From NCBI GenBank assembly GCA_036365455.1, contig JAWQUS010000003.1, positions 2,190,001-2,254,000 of the forward strand: DNA of 64,000 bases, in the 5' to 3' direction. Positions 9,496-19,372 of this stretch are shown here, one piece after another. The DNA comes from Macrosoma leucophasiata (taxonomy: Eukaryota; Arthropoda; Insecta; Lepidoptera; Hedylidae). Position 1 is the stretch's first letter, and every line of letters begins with the position of its first letter. The notes beneath the pieces were generated by a model, which was given only the letters and a program-made list of their open reading frames with translations, did not search any database and was not told the DNA's origin. A program made the position numbers and the translations under genes.

Positions 9496-10689
9496 ACCAG
9501 GCTGGTTCAGTAACTCTCAAACATCAATTCTGGGTCCTGGATCCTGGTGACGTGTCTGAGCGAGAGAGAGCGAGATACGTCAAGGTTTTGTATTAATACT
9601 GGTAACAAGTCATTGCCCGTGGTACACCTATTTAGTCCACCTGGGGCGTAGATTGCTCAAATTTTTAGAACTTAAGGGAATTATCAAATGTTTTCTTATG
9701 AGTTGAGTGTAATGTACAACATAATTCGATAAATATTTTTGGAATCGAAACAAATGGGTTAGGTTATGTTAGAACGGTGATCACACAACGCAACAAAACA
9801 TAATTTTGAATTTAAAACCAGAAAGGAATTGAAATTGGATGTTTATTTTATCTGTGTCAATTAGTCTTTTATTCACTATTGAAAATTGTTAGGTGTACCA
9901 CGGGCAAGGACCGGTTTTACTAATGGTAGAGTAACGGTAGCATTTGTACTATTGCATGAAACCCTAGTTTTGTACGAGTAATATGTAATTACAATTGAAT
10001 CGGCTTGTCACTACTTTTTTTCTGATTTCTACTCCTCTTTCAGATCCTCCATCAACAGCAATCTTGCTCTTTTTGCTGTTCACTACATTCTGTTGGTTCT
10101 GATTCTGGGTACAATGAATAATACAAATAACAGTCGACAGGCTAGATTATATAACGTGATAATCACGCAAGCTCTTAGAAATTTAATATGCATTTCGTAG
10201 TAAGTAGATACCTACTATTTACTTTGTCATTGTAACAAACGTTTAGTTATTGATCAATTCATAATTGTCAATAGAGTTTCTTCCCACAGTGCACCTTAAG
10301 GTCTTCGCAAGCGCACACTCCCTAATTCTAAGAGCTACGTCGGCGACTTTTGTTCACCTTGGTTTTTGTGCTGGAGTATATTACAGGGTAATTATAGGGA
10401 CACAAAAAAAATTAGAACCGTCAGCAAGTCCAGCGGCGTTTTGCAGTAATTATTCCTTCCCATTATTAAAATTGCTAATTAGATAATTATCGATGGAATC
10501 GCTCACGTGTGAACGAGGCTCGGGTAATTGTCGAGTGACCGGCGGCTGTCGTCGAGGCGTCAAGTGGTCACCGACCCGGTCAATCAATATTGCCCCTTGA
10601 GGATAAGTGTTTCCTGCTGAGCAATTGTCCTGAAATCATTGGCATGAAATGCATTACTTCGGGTCTTTCGGGTTACTCTTTCGCAACTT
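9496..10689. other. No gene recognised
   Basis: The motif CGTGGTACACCTA at 9617 recurs in reverse as TAGGTGTACCACGGGCAAGG at 9890, giving a ~270-bp segment with inverted ends (ATTGCCCGTGGTACACCTA and complement), a possible small foldback element. A 73-codon frame at 10265-10486 has no recognisable domain. Confidence 0.4.
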
Positions 10690-10921
10690 ACCTATGTCAC
10701 ACCGCGGGCACTGGACACTGCGCCAAAATTCCATACAAACGCTTGATTTGGTCTCTATTACACAGACATCAATCAGTGACGTGTATTCACACGTGCACCT
10801 GTGTGCGTAGCACGTAGAAAATACCAACCGTCGCCCATAAGAGGGGAGGAGATTGGGTAAGGCGGGGAAATCGGGCGGGACGTCGAAGTCTCTATTCTAT
10901 ACGTAGTATTGTTACATATTC
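10690..10921 (+). repeat. Family H dispersed repeat, copy 1
   Basis: Starts CCTATGTCACACCGCGGG, contains CATTCCATACAAACGCTTG-like sequence, GACATCAATCAGTGACGTGT and ACCAACCGTCGCCCATAAG, and ends TATACGTAGTATTGTTACAT. Copies lie at 32058 and 55610. No terminal inverted repeats, poly-A or RT remnant show its class. Confidence 0.8.
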
Positions 10922-11075
10922 TTTGCCTATGTGACGTTTGTCAACCATTTTGATCAAGTTTTGGACTAATACCGGACTGTCAGTGCTTACGTAGGCAGTG
11001 AGCAGCAGATAATAACGCTCTACGAAGGCGCAATTAGCCGATTGTCTTTTTTGTACAATATTTCTTCCTGGGTAT
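10922..11075. mobile_element. Family F MITE, partial, fused to family H
   Basis: Contains GTTTGTCAACCATTTTGATC, CAGTGCTTACGTAGGCAGTG, ACGCTCTACGAAGG and a degraded outer repeat (CCGATTGTCTTTTTTGTACA). Only one half of the palindromic element is present. Confidence 0.7.
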
Positions 11076-11076
11076 G

Positions 11077-11206
11077 TATCTTCACGCCCTAACGGGGTAG
11101 GCAAAGACCGCAGAGCGCCAGATATCCCGGTCCTGACATACCTCTCGTGCCTTATCTTCCTTCATCATTCTCTACATACATGCACGCCGATTCCTAGGAC
11201 TCCGAT
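11077..11206 (-). mobile_element. Family D SINE-like element
   Basis: GTATCTTCACGCCCTAACGG through GAGCGCCAGATATCCCGGTC to CATACATGCACGCCGATTCC. Read on the minus strand, its tail is GCCTACCCCGTTAGGG..CGTGAAGATACATA. Confidence 0.75.
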
Positions 11207-11342
11207 TTCTTCCTGGGTACTTTATCTTACTCATTCATCTTGAGTATTACCATGGAAACTATGGGAGGCAACAGGCAACCTACCTGTCTGTAACCGATAG
11301 TGGCTGTGACGTCCCTCCTCGTGATCTTTGAATCACAAATGA

Positions 11343-11424
11343 TGTTGGTGTACCTATACGTTGCGTGTGTACAACGGCCACTACACAGTTTTATATCTAG
11401 TGTGAGTGTAAGCGTATTTTTTTA
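11343..11424 (+). mobile_element. Family C SINE, 3' fragment
   Basis: GTGTGTACAACGGCCACTAC to GTGAGTGTAAGCGTATTTTT is the 3' third of the family; the tRNA-like head is missing. Confidence 0.75.
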
Positions 11425-11599
11425 AACCTTTAGCTCAGTTGGTACCTATTCAAACCAGGTATTTCAATCCTCACACAAGTGTCCCACTACCACAAAGACA
11501 CCGATGCAGTAACCGATATTTATAATTACATAATTATAACCTGTTTAATTATCGAATTGCATGTTGTCCGAGATTACCTCGATATCAATAATAGCACTT

Positions 11600-11735
11600 T
11601 ATCGGAACTAGGGCTGTCCAACAGCTCCTTAACCGCAACTGAAAATATCTGATACCCGACTTTTCTTTTTACCTGCAACCGTAACCGATTCGAGTAAAAA
11701 ATAAACATTTCGGACCAATTCGGATATTGGCACCA
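11600..11735. repeat. Family K repeat fragment (CCGATATCCG-rich)
   Basis: Degenerate tracts of 'ATCCGTAACCGA'-like words (AACCGCAACTGAAAATATCT, CGTAACCGATTCG). Better copies lie at 27470-27785, 30110-30240 and 12918-13030. Confidence 0.5.
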
Positions 11736-11740
11736 GTCTA

Positions 11741-12540
11741 ATTGTTTTTTATCTCATGAAGAGGCAAACAAGCGTAGTATACATTGACAGTATAGGTTGA
11801 CAGACAAGCAAACGGGCCACCTGATGGAAAGTGGTCACCGTCGCCTATGAACATTTGCAACACCAGGGGAGTTGCCAACGCGCTGCCAGCCCTGAAGGAC
11901 TCTTTTGACGCCTGTTTTGAAGAACGCCATATTGTAGCACCTAGGGAACACCTCAGAGGGAAGTTCGTTCCACAATTTACACGTTCTGGGCAGGAACGAA
12001 CGCGAAAACCGCACCGTTGAGCACTGCCAGGTGTCCAATCGGTGTGGGTGAAACTTCTCTCTTCGGCGGGTAGTACGGTGTAGGAAAAGAGACGGTGGAA
12101 CCATGTCAAACAGTTCAGCAGAGCACTCACCATTGTAGAGACGATACAACACGCACAAACTCCCAATGTATCTACGCAGGCTCAGATGTTCGAGCCTGTC
12201 AGTAAGTCCTGGATCGTTAACAATACGAACGGCGCGTTTTTGTAGGGAGTCAAGTGGACCAAGCTGGTATTTGGGGGCTCCCGCCCACAAATGAGAGCAG
12301 TATTCCAGATGGGGCAGCACTTGGGCCTTATAAAGCTGTAGTAGCTGCCCCGATGTGAAATACTGCCTCGCTTTGTTAAGCACCCCCAACTTTTTGGACG
12401 CCAACTTGGTCTTACACTCAATGTGACTCCCGAATTGCACTTCTTTCGATAAGTCAACGCCCAGGATACCGATACTCTTACCAACGGCGAGCGGAATGCC
12501 CTGGAACTGTAGTGCTACAATGAATGGAGTTTTTTTCATT
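11741..12540 (-). pseudogene. Jockey-like LINE, 3' portion with open ORF2 tail
   Basis: A 234-codon frame is open on the minus strand from 12539 to 11835, followed by a 3' UTR ending in an A-run near 11745. The product has the connection-type blocks C-terminal to non-LTR reverse transcriptases: SHIECKTKLASKKLGVLNKA, LYKAQVLPHLEYCSHLWAGA, LDSLQKRAVRIV, and LWNELPSEVFP near the end. The catalytic RT and endonuclease domains are missing because the copy is 5' truncated; the methionine at its start is only where truncation falls. No stop interrupts the frame, so it is younger than the other LINE remnants. Its 3' UTR resembles the family A tail. It abuts a broken family A copy at 12541. Confidence 0.88.
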
Positions 12541-12616
12541 TAGCGACAAGTAGATTACGTACGTAATGCGGTGGTGTTTTCGCCCGCGAACTCCTACACT
12601 GCAACTCTACTACCAG
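12541..12616 (-). mobile_element. Family A retroposon, head fragment
   Basis: TTAGCGACAAGTAGATTACG to CTCTACTACCAGT. It is cut at the LINE boundary, and the missing half is not found on the far side of the LINE. Confidence 0.75.
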
Positions 12617-12657
12617 TTGCAATTATATGATAACCTCGAAATATAGTCATTCAACCA

Positions 12658-12902
12658 TTGTCACCGCATTACCTAATATACTTGCCGCTAAATGGTAGTG
12701 TTCAGCACTATCGTGTTCCAGTCAGGTGGTAATGTACGGCCCTGTAATTTCAGGCACAGAGGCATAACACCTTAGGCCACAGGAGTGGTAACGCATCTGC
12801 ATTTTGACCTTGGTCTTCGTGTAAGTGTCTATAGCCTGCAGTCATCACTTAATATCAATGTGAACTGCATGCTTGTTTGCCAATTCCAATACATAAAAAA
12901 AA
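12658..12902 (+). mobile_element. Family A retroposon, head-truncated
   Basis: Begins at CACCGCATTACCTAATATAC, lacking the 40-bp hairpin head, and ends ATACATAAAAAAAA. Head-truncated copies support retroposition from the A-rich end. Confidence 0.88.
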
Positions 12903-12917
12903 TTGTCTCTTAATCTA

Positions 12918-13030
12918 ATATGTCTAACTGAAATAAAAAATAACGGATAATCCGAAATACTTTCATATCGGTTACCGAAACCTATTCTATAATATTCATA
13001 TATCGGTATCCTAATCCGTAACATCCCTAA
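12918..13030. repeat. Family K repeat fragment
   Basis: ATAACGGATAATCCGAAATA, TATCGGTTACCGAAACC and ATCCGTAACATCCCTAATCG are diagnostic words shared with 27470-27785. Confidence 0.55.
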
Positions 13031-13371
13031 TCGAAACGTCGCCATATTTTATACTATTTCTTTACTTATCCGACTTAAAAGACATGCTTAGTTAAAAAAA
13101 CACTCGTTATAAAATGCAATTTAAAAAACTCATTTCGCGTTCTTGAATTAATGCAAAGCAGATGTTTTGTAATAGCCGGGTATGTAAGTGTGTTACTAGA
13201 CAATGTCATGGTTCCGTAGGTTATTTTTATTAATTATATAATGTTTTTCCGATTGGTGGAAGAGTGCTGGTGTGTGCTGGCAGAGCTCGTGCGTGGACGC
13301 GTCAACGCCACATACAAATACGAAAAAATTTGATTTGCCCATCGAATTATTAAAATCAACTGAATTACTTA
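13031..13371. other. No feature recognised
   Basis: AT-rich, with one GC-richer patch near 13260-13310 (GTGCTGGTGTGTGCTGGCAG). No reading frame or shared repeat. Confidence 0.35.
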
Positions 13372-13785
13372 CCAGAAAACGAAGGTCTTTGACCAGTGTG
13401 TGTTGCCAATGAAGACATGCGGAACTGAAACATAATCGCTCACCATGGCCCTCTTAAGAAGACCCAAGGTCACGCAAAGAGCAATCGGGAAAATCGATCG
13501 GTGATCTGTGGAGAAAACTATCCTCAGTGTTTCGAATACGAAATGAGGGGAACCACACGAAAATCAAAGTAGCTGACAAAGCCCACCGAATAGCGAAGCC
13601 CAAGTGGCAGTGAGCGGGGCACACAACTTGAAGAACCGACAACCGGTGAGGCAGAAGAGTTTTCAAGCGGCGTACAGAATGAAGTGCAGGTAGCTCCATC
13701 ACGAGGTTGACTGACGACCTGGTGAATATAGCAGTTAATCGCTGGATGAGGGTAGCCCTGGACCAATCATTGTCAAACTTGACCA
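13372..13785 (+). pseudogene. RTE-like LINE fragment, ORF2 C-terminus
   Basis: AAGGTCTTTGACCAGTGTGT matches the main RTE copy at 39886, and GAATAGCGAAGCCCAAGTGG plus CGACCTGGTGAATATAGC match 23945-24110. Multiple indels break the frame. The 3' end with its ATG repeat is lost. Confidence 0.78.
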
Positions 13786-14143
13786 TAGGAGTGATAATCA
13801 TTTTACATGGCGCAGTCATTGCAATATCCGCAATATCCGCAACTGAACCGGCATCAACAGCGCCGCTGAACTATTTCGTCTCGCGAAAGACAGTTTAATG
13901 TTCTCCGAACTGAAACCCAACCAGAACCCAGAACATAAAATCGTAACAGTTTAGGCTTCCTACAGTGATAAATGTGATTTTTAAAAAGCTATCCACGGGC
14001 ACTTACCAAGTATAAACAAATGTTTTTTTGCCGTTGTATAACATAAAAAAGCATTTCAAATAAGCAACATAATGAAATCTTCCACTATTAAGTTCTAGCA
14101 CCAGAAAAAACTTCAATGAAGTCCCGAAACCAGCTCTTTGTTT
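13786..14143. other. Spacer before tandem duplication
   Basis: The triplet-like GCAATATCCGCAATATCCGC near 13822 is a short tandem repeat. Nothing else stands out. Confidence 0.35.
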
Positions 14144-14420
14144 GTTTACCTTAGACAGACTTTAATCACACTAATTACTCAAGATCCTTAACAACTAATC
14201 TTCACCGCTATCGTTCAAAAAGCAATTATTTACGGCCCAAGTACAAGCAAACTGCGAATATCACGTAAACGAGAGAGAGCCCAACGTTTAGATTGCTCGC
14301 AGCGCCCCCAGGGCACCAATTACATGCACAAAGCTGCTCTGTTTCCAGACCTTCCTGTAAACGAAACATCGCTAATCTCGTTTCGGGATGAGACTTGGCT
14401 AAATTGCTACCGATGTTGGT
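14144..14420. repeat. 277-bp tandem duplicate, copy 1
   Basis: Aligns without gaps to 14915-15191 with nine substitutions; positions from about 14258 to 14420 are identical in both. Flanks beyond 14420 fall to weak similarity. A minus-strand frame ends at TAA (14226-14228) and contains GLETEQLCACNWCPGG and a hydrophobic end NVGLSLVYVIFAVCLYLGRK. The two substitutions inside that frame, GCA/GCC and GGC/GGA, are both silent. An upstream acceptor (TTTTAACAG) is possible for this copy. It could be a duplicated terminal exon or a repeat homogenised by conversion. Confidence 0.7.
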
Positions 14421-14914
14421 ATGTTGTAGGCTGTTAAAACAAGTTCTGCATATCATTATTTTGATTTTCCTTATAAGTTTTTTATGTTGTTTTATTTACT
14501 TATACCTACACAAGTCCCCCAACTATGTATCTTTTATCGGGAGGAGACTTAGCCAGACTGCTACCGATGTCGGTCTAATGTTAAAGTCTGCTCATTCTAT
14601 ATCGACGTACATGCTACAAATTTCTTTCCAATTGGGTGTACCTATCTAGGCAGAAATATCATCCTTGTATCAGCAATAGGTAAGGGTCTTATCAGACCAT
14701 TATACTGGACCTAAGTAGTATCGAGCATCACTAGTTATTTGGCAACAGAAAAATTTGGCATCAGATAAAAATAAAAAAGATTCTTAAAATCAGGTAAAAA
14801 AGCAGCTATTTCATCCAACATTTTTTTACTTATTAAATTTCACTAACGTCCAAAAAAGAATCTGAAAAGTTTTACTTCAAAAATTATGTTCCAATACTGA
14901 CTACAACTCGCTCT
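14421..14914. other. Spacer between duplicates with a third partial copy
   Basis: At 14533-14575 the sequence ATCGGGAGGAGACTTAGCCA plus GACTGCTACCGATGTCGG is a diverged third copy of the duplicate's right end, followed by TGTTAAAGTCTG, which also follows copy 2 in similar form. Confidence 0.55.
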
Positions 14915-15191
14915 GTTTACATAAGACAGTCTTCAATCACACTAATTACTCAAGCTCCATAACAACTAATCTTAACCGCTATCGTTCAAAAAGCAATTAT
15001 TTACGTCCCAAGTACAAGCAAACGGCGAATATCACGTAAACGAGAGAGAGCCCAACGTTTAGATTGCTCGCAGCGCCCCCAGGGCACCAATTACATGCAC
15101 AAAGCTGCTCTGTTTCCAGACCTTCCTGTAAACGAAACATCGCTAATCTCGTTTCGGGATGAGACTTGGCTAAATTGCTACCGATGTTGGT
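14915..15191. repeat. 277-bp tandem duplicate, copy 2
   Basis: Same orientation as copy 1, offset 771 bp. The minus-strand frame of copy 1 is kept to its stop, but an in-frame TGA lies just upstream at about 15194, so if the frame is real the exon must begin within the duplicated block. Confidence 0.7.
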
Positions 15192-15369
15192 TTGTCACAA
15201 GACAATGTTGTTAAAGAAAGTTCTGTTCATGATTTGGATTTTCTGTAAGTGTTTAAAGTTAACTTGAATATAACTCCTAACTAACCTAACCCGCTTATAG
15301 ATTTGGTTTAATCATTCACAAGTTGCTGTGGATTCAAATTAGTAGAATTACGTGTGGCACCGCACGCAA

Positions 15370-15405
15370 GAAATAAAGATTATTTATTATTTATTATTAT
15401 TATTA
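15370..15405. repeat. TTATTA/ATT microsatellite
   Basis: A short run of TTATTATT units preceded by GCAAGAAATAAAG, resembling the A/T-rich tail of a LINE 3' end. Confidence 0.6.
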
Positions 15406-15439
15406 TATAAGCTGTACAATCTCCTAAAGTACCCTCTCT

Positions 15440-15990
15440 AATCGCCACACCATTACAGCTGGTGTTCCTTAAGGCTCCATACTGTCCCCCCTCCTCCTAT
15501 TCGCGTTCTATACAAGCGACATTCTTGTACCCAAAAATGTACAGAGTTTCATGTACGCAGACTATACAACCACAGATCACCTAGCCAACGGACCTTGTAA
15601 GCGGCGGCCAACGTGAACAAAGAGGTACCGTGAACTTGCCAAAAAATCAACTATCTACTAGGGTCTAACGAAATCAGAACTCAAAATTAATAGAGATGAA
15701 CTTTAATACGTGCTTAAAGTGTATATAGATGCTAGTAGAAAGCAAACTTAAATTAACTACTGAACATACAGTTACGCAAACGGCGGCTAATCTTGTGACC
15801 GCAATACAACTTTTAGACTGAGCCATCTGTCGACCAGTAGGTTGAACTAGCATACAAAGCTCAAGTTTGATCTGAACACAACGCTCTTGACTCTTGATTC
15901 TCATAGAGGTCAATCCAAGTAAGAACGCTGCTGTACTCTTTTCCCGGAGTTACTGCGCGCCTCCACTTAGATATTCTACGAACTTATCCC
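15440..15990 (+). pseudogene. Degenerate Jockey/CR1-like LINE reverse transcriptase
   Basis: Conceptual translation gives TAGVP*GSILSP, then LLFAFYTSDI and SFMYADYTT, matching the GVPQGSxLSPxLF and YADD motifs of non-LTR reverse transcriptases; the catalytic YADD reads YADY and the glutamine is a stop. Further on VNPSKNAAVLFSR corresponds to the 'N..K....LFS' motif after the active site. Stops and frameshifts make it inactive. Confidence 0.8.
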
Positions 15991-17069
15991 TTGAACATGG
16001 CAAATCAAATATTTAGACAAACAAACAATTGAATCAATAATAATTGTCCTAACGTGAACTTCCACATTACGACATACAACCCCCCGTATAAAGCCAGATT
16101 CCGTTTCAAAGAGCCGGGATCGTATAACCATAACTAGATGAGCTCGATCCGCTGACGCTCAATACTGTCACCCACCCGCCCATATTGCTTGCAATACGAA
16201 ATAAAATATGATAATGGAATGTGAACAAAACTTAAGAATAAAATTAAATATTGTAAAGAAGCTAAATTGTTATTACTTGAAAGAGATAAACAAAGAACAA
16301 ACACAAGGGGAATGGTGGTAGATGATTAAGTGGAGGTGGTTGAATTGTATATCTAGAATCAGGAATAGACCCGTTTGGTACGAAAAATTACCAATAATAC
16401 AGATTAGAACAATTACATTTTGCTGTTTTACCTTTAATCTGACTATTATGGCCATACATAACCATCTAAGAACTACCATTTGGCAGCATATAAATTAGAT
16501 AAATACAGTGATGCGCGGGTGATGCCTACGCCCTCAATCTCAGATCGAAGTCTTCAAAAGTATCTTTATAGATTACTAAATTATTTTGATTTCCCTTACT
16601 TTATCTTTCTATTGTTAGATACTATGACCAGTGGGTCAAAGAGGGGTTCCGGGTTTGCAGTAAAAGTCAATATTAATAACCGTGACCCAATGGCTTATTG
16701 CTTCGGGGTTCTTACGGATTTAAGGGGTTGAAATTGTAAATGTTATATGCAACGAGCTGTGAAGCGTCATTGTACAGGCGGATCACGGTGGAGTTGTGGA
16801 ATTAAACTCAAGTGGACTGTATGATTTTGTAATTAGAACTATATCACAATTTAACCGTTACTACTTACAGACAAATAATTAAGAGATATAATAATATGCG
16901 CGAGCGCGGCCGTACGCTAAGACGATGCGTGGCCGACAAGCGGCGGGAACGGTCGACAGCCAATGACAGCTCCAGTGTCCCCGCGCCTCTCTGTCCACCC
17001 CCGGCAGCCTGGTTGAGTGTACAACTCAACAGTCATTAAAGTGTTTAATTTAGGTATTAAAGTATTAAC
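15991..17069. other. Non-coding stretch, GC-rich patch at its right end
   Basis: Positions 16890-17030 are GC-rich (GCGCGAGCGCGGCCGTACG, CCACCCCCGGCAGCC) with AGCCAATGACAGCTCC, against an AT-rich background. This could be a solo LTR or a promoter; neither is supported by terminal repeats or a following exon. An 83-codon frame at 16480-16731 has no recognised domain. Confidence 0.35.
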
Positions 17070-17368
17070 TGCCTCAGTAGCCTAGTGGTAGCAGGCCACT
17101 TCTAGGTACTACGCTGGGGTCCTGGGTTCGATTCCCAGGTCGGGGTCTATTAGAGATAAGGGTGTAAAATTCTTTATCTCTGGTTCTATTGGTATTTTTC
17201 CATTTTCTGGAAGTTTCCCAGTACCTCGGTGTTTGGTTATGTGCCCGGAGATGTCAATAGGCTCGCCACATGTTACATGGGCCAAAACGTAACCGGCGAA
17301 TCGTGGGTGTTTGCATGTATGCTTGAATGCATGCATTCACCTCTGCCTCCTCCGGGATTACAGGCATG
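17070..17368 (+). mobile_element. Family B tRNA-derived SINE, full length
   Basis: ACTGCCTCAGTAGCCTAGTG, then the B box in CCTGGGTTCGATTCCCAGG, a body with TTTTCCATTTTCTGGAAG and TGTTACATGGGCCAAAACG, and the tail CCTCCGGGATTACAGGC. The tail lacks the usual CTACCCCTTC. Confidence 0.92.
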
Positions 17369-18009
17369 ATTCGATAATAAGTGGACAAAAAGGCTCTACT
17401 GGAGTTCCAGCGTTGGAGTACAGTAGGTACTGTCATTGCAAGACCTCAGTTGTTTTATTTTAAAGTAATTTGTAAACTGCTGCTAGAACCTATTCCCAAA
17501 TTCTGCATAGACAAAAGCATTTTTAATAAGCGTACAATGATGAATAAATAAAATAAGTAAAGATAAGCAAATATAATTATATTTGACGGTGGGGTAACCC
17601 GATACTGCAGCGGGCTATTCCAACATTCTCAACTAAGCCCAACACAATTACAGACGTACCATGATCTAAATGAGAATATAACCCGATGTTGCATGCTCCA
17701 CGGATCTTGGAGGGTTGAATAAGTTATGTCGGTTTGGGAATAAAATATTTTTATTACGAAACAAGAGACGACTAGGTGGTTTTTTGTGAGATGGAAATGG
17801 CAAATAAATTGTAATACGTTGTTGGTGATATTGCATCATAATTTAACAAATCTTCATAAAAGATGGCTTCGATGTAGATCTATGTGTTGCTACTTAACAC
17901 ATAGATTACATTGATTTTAGATTAGTCTTACTGAATATATTTACTTTATCGATTTGGCGCGATTCCGGATTAACATGATACACTTTTGACTGTCTGAGGT
18001 AAAATTTAA
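17369..18009. other. Unassigned stretch ending in a short direct repeat
   Basis: Positions 17948-18009 (GATTAACATGATACA, TTTTGACTGTCTGAG) recur at 18728-18790 in the same orientation at high identity. The rest (for example GGTAACCCGATACTGCAGCG at 17594) matches nothing else here. Confidence 0.4.
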
Positions 18010-18333
18010 TAAACGTAACTTCACGCCTGTAATCCTCGAAGGGATAGGCAGAGGTAAATGCATGCATTCAAGCATACATGCAAACACCCACGATTCGCCG
18101 GTCTCGTTTTGGCCCATGTAACAGGTGACGAGCCTGTTGACATCTATGGGCACATAACAAAAAACCGAGGTACCTACTGAGAAACTTGGACTTAACAGAA
18201 AATGGAAATTTTCCAATAGAACCAGAGGTAAAGGATTTCACACCGATATCTCTGATAGCCCCCGACCTGGGCATCGAACCCAGGACCCCAGCGTAGTAGT
18301 GACCTGCTACCACTAGGCTACTGAAGCAGTTGG
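18010..18333 (-). mobile_element. Family B tRNA-derived SINE
   Basis: Full length but diverged, with an extra ACTTGGACTTAACAG segment in the body. A box CAGTAGCCTAGTGGTAGCAG and B box GGGTTCGATGCCC are readable on the minus strand. It sits inside the interval bounded by the 62-bp direct repeat. Confidence 0.9.
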
Positions 18334-18371
18334 AGGCTGATGGAATTTAATGTAGGACGGAACGTTGTGTT

Positions 18372-18475
18372 TCCCATAACCAGAATCAGAAATTTGTAAC
18401 TATATTCATTTAGGGTGACAAACACCACTTTTGACACGTCTCAAACAAATAAAATAAATTAAAGCGAATAGGCGG
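18372..18475 (-). mobile_element. LINE 3' end fragment with (GATTCT)n tail
   Basis: CCAGAATCAGAAAT then CATTTAGGGTGACAAACACC and TTTTGACACGTC parallels 31690-31790, where the hexamer tail is longer. Confidence 0.65.
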
Positions 18476-18871
18476 GTCCACACAGAGCGAGCAGCCTCGC
18501 GAGGCATTCAAGTCGAGTCTCCAAATTGCAACTTCGAGTAACTTACACAAAATCACAAGCAACATAAAAATAATAGAAGGCCCGACGCCATCAAAACAAA
18601 ATGGAAAATGTATAGAGAAGATATTAAAAATCCAATGTTTAGAGTTAACGTGGCCCCTTTAAAGGGCCAGATTGACTCACAGCGGAGCGATCTCTGAAAC
18701 AATATGTTCGCCGGATTGTCCCTGATTCGATTTGACGGGATTCCCGATTAACATGATACAGTTTTGACTGTCTGAGATAGAGTTTGATATGGCGTTGTAT
18801 ATTGTGGGTGTAATGGATAGGTACATTTGATAAATTCGCTAAAATGTATAGTGATAGATTAGGCAATATTA
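18476..18871. other. Unassigned stretch with second direct-repeat copy
   Basis: Contains GGGTCCACACAGAGCGAGC near 18474, seen in some insect MITE ends, and the second copy of the 62-bp direct repeat at 18728-18790. Confidence 0.35.
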
Positions 18872-18924
18872 GGCGGTAAATAAAACGGGTAATATGGCGC
18901 ATATTACCTATTTTATTTACCGCC
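18872..18924. repeat. Hairpin: 25-bp arms, 3-nt loop
   Basis: GGCGGTAAATAAAA... (18872-18896) pairs with ...TTTTATTTACCGCC (18900-18924) at 23 of 25 positions, leaving a GCG loop. The near-zero loop makes it a strong snapback structure. Confidence 0.85.
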
Positions 18925-19036
18925 AAACGGGATATCAATCAGGATGTGTTTTTACACGCACACACAAAGTTGCCCGCTCGCAACCTCAGTGCAGGAGGCT
19001 ACCGGCACGGAACTCAAAAGAAGGTGCGGGAAGTGT

Positions 19037-19125
19037 CCATTCTATACGTAGTATTATTACATATTCTCTGATATTGTCCAGCACTATCGTGTGCCAGTTA
19101 GATGGTAATGTACAACCGTACATTC
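19037..19125 (+). repeat. Junction of family H end and family A fragment
   Basis: The H terminus TATACGTAGTATTATTACAT is followed by a 50-bp family A piece (CAGCACTATCGTGTGCCAG to GTACATTCC). Confidence 0.65.
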
Positions 19126-19135
19126 CTACATACCA

Positions 19136-19372
19136 ATTGTAGGACGAAGCCTTCCCCGAAGATGCTTACAGCAGTGTTGTGAGGCATTAGGGGAGGATAT
19201 GTCATAATCGCCACGCTTGGCAGGCGGATTGGCGATCACAGTTTTATTTTTGATCGCCATTGTTCGGTTGACTGACTGTACTAGTGGAAGAATTCTCTTC
19301 CAGTAAATTAAAAATCTTCCACTCGTGGGCGGTGGGTCGTCACGTCCTAACGCCACGGGATTAGAGCTCCAG
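19136..19372. repeat. Family L repeat, copy 1
   Basis: GAAGCCTTCCCCGAAGATGC, AATCGCCACGCTTGGCAGGC and GGATTGGCGATC are shared with 43815-44168. The order of blocks is the same, with a ~100-bp segment missing here. I suspect a LINE 3' UTR; no ORF is attached. Confidence 0.65.

Noticed and set aside
11738..12166. A 142-codon minus-strand frame overlapping the LINE tail
   Set aside because: It is the shifted frame of the 234-codon LINE frame, which alone shows recognisable motifs.
16890..17030. A confident solo LTR
   Set aside because: No paired copy, primer-binding site or target duplication could be identified, so it is only listed as a GC-rich patch.
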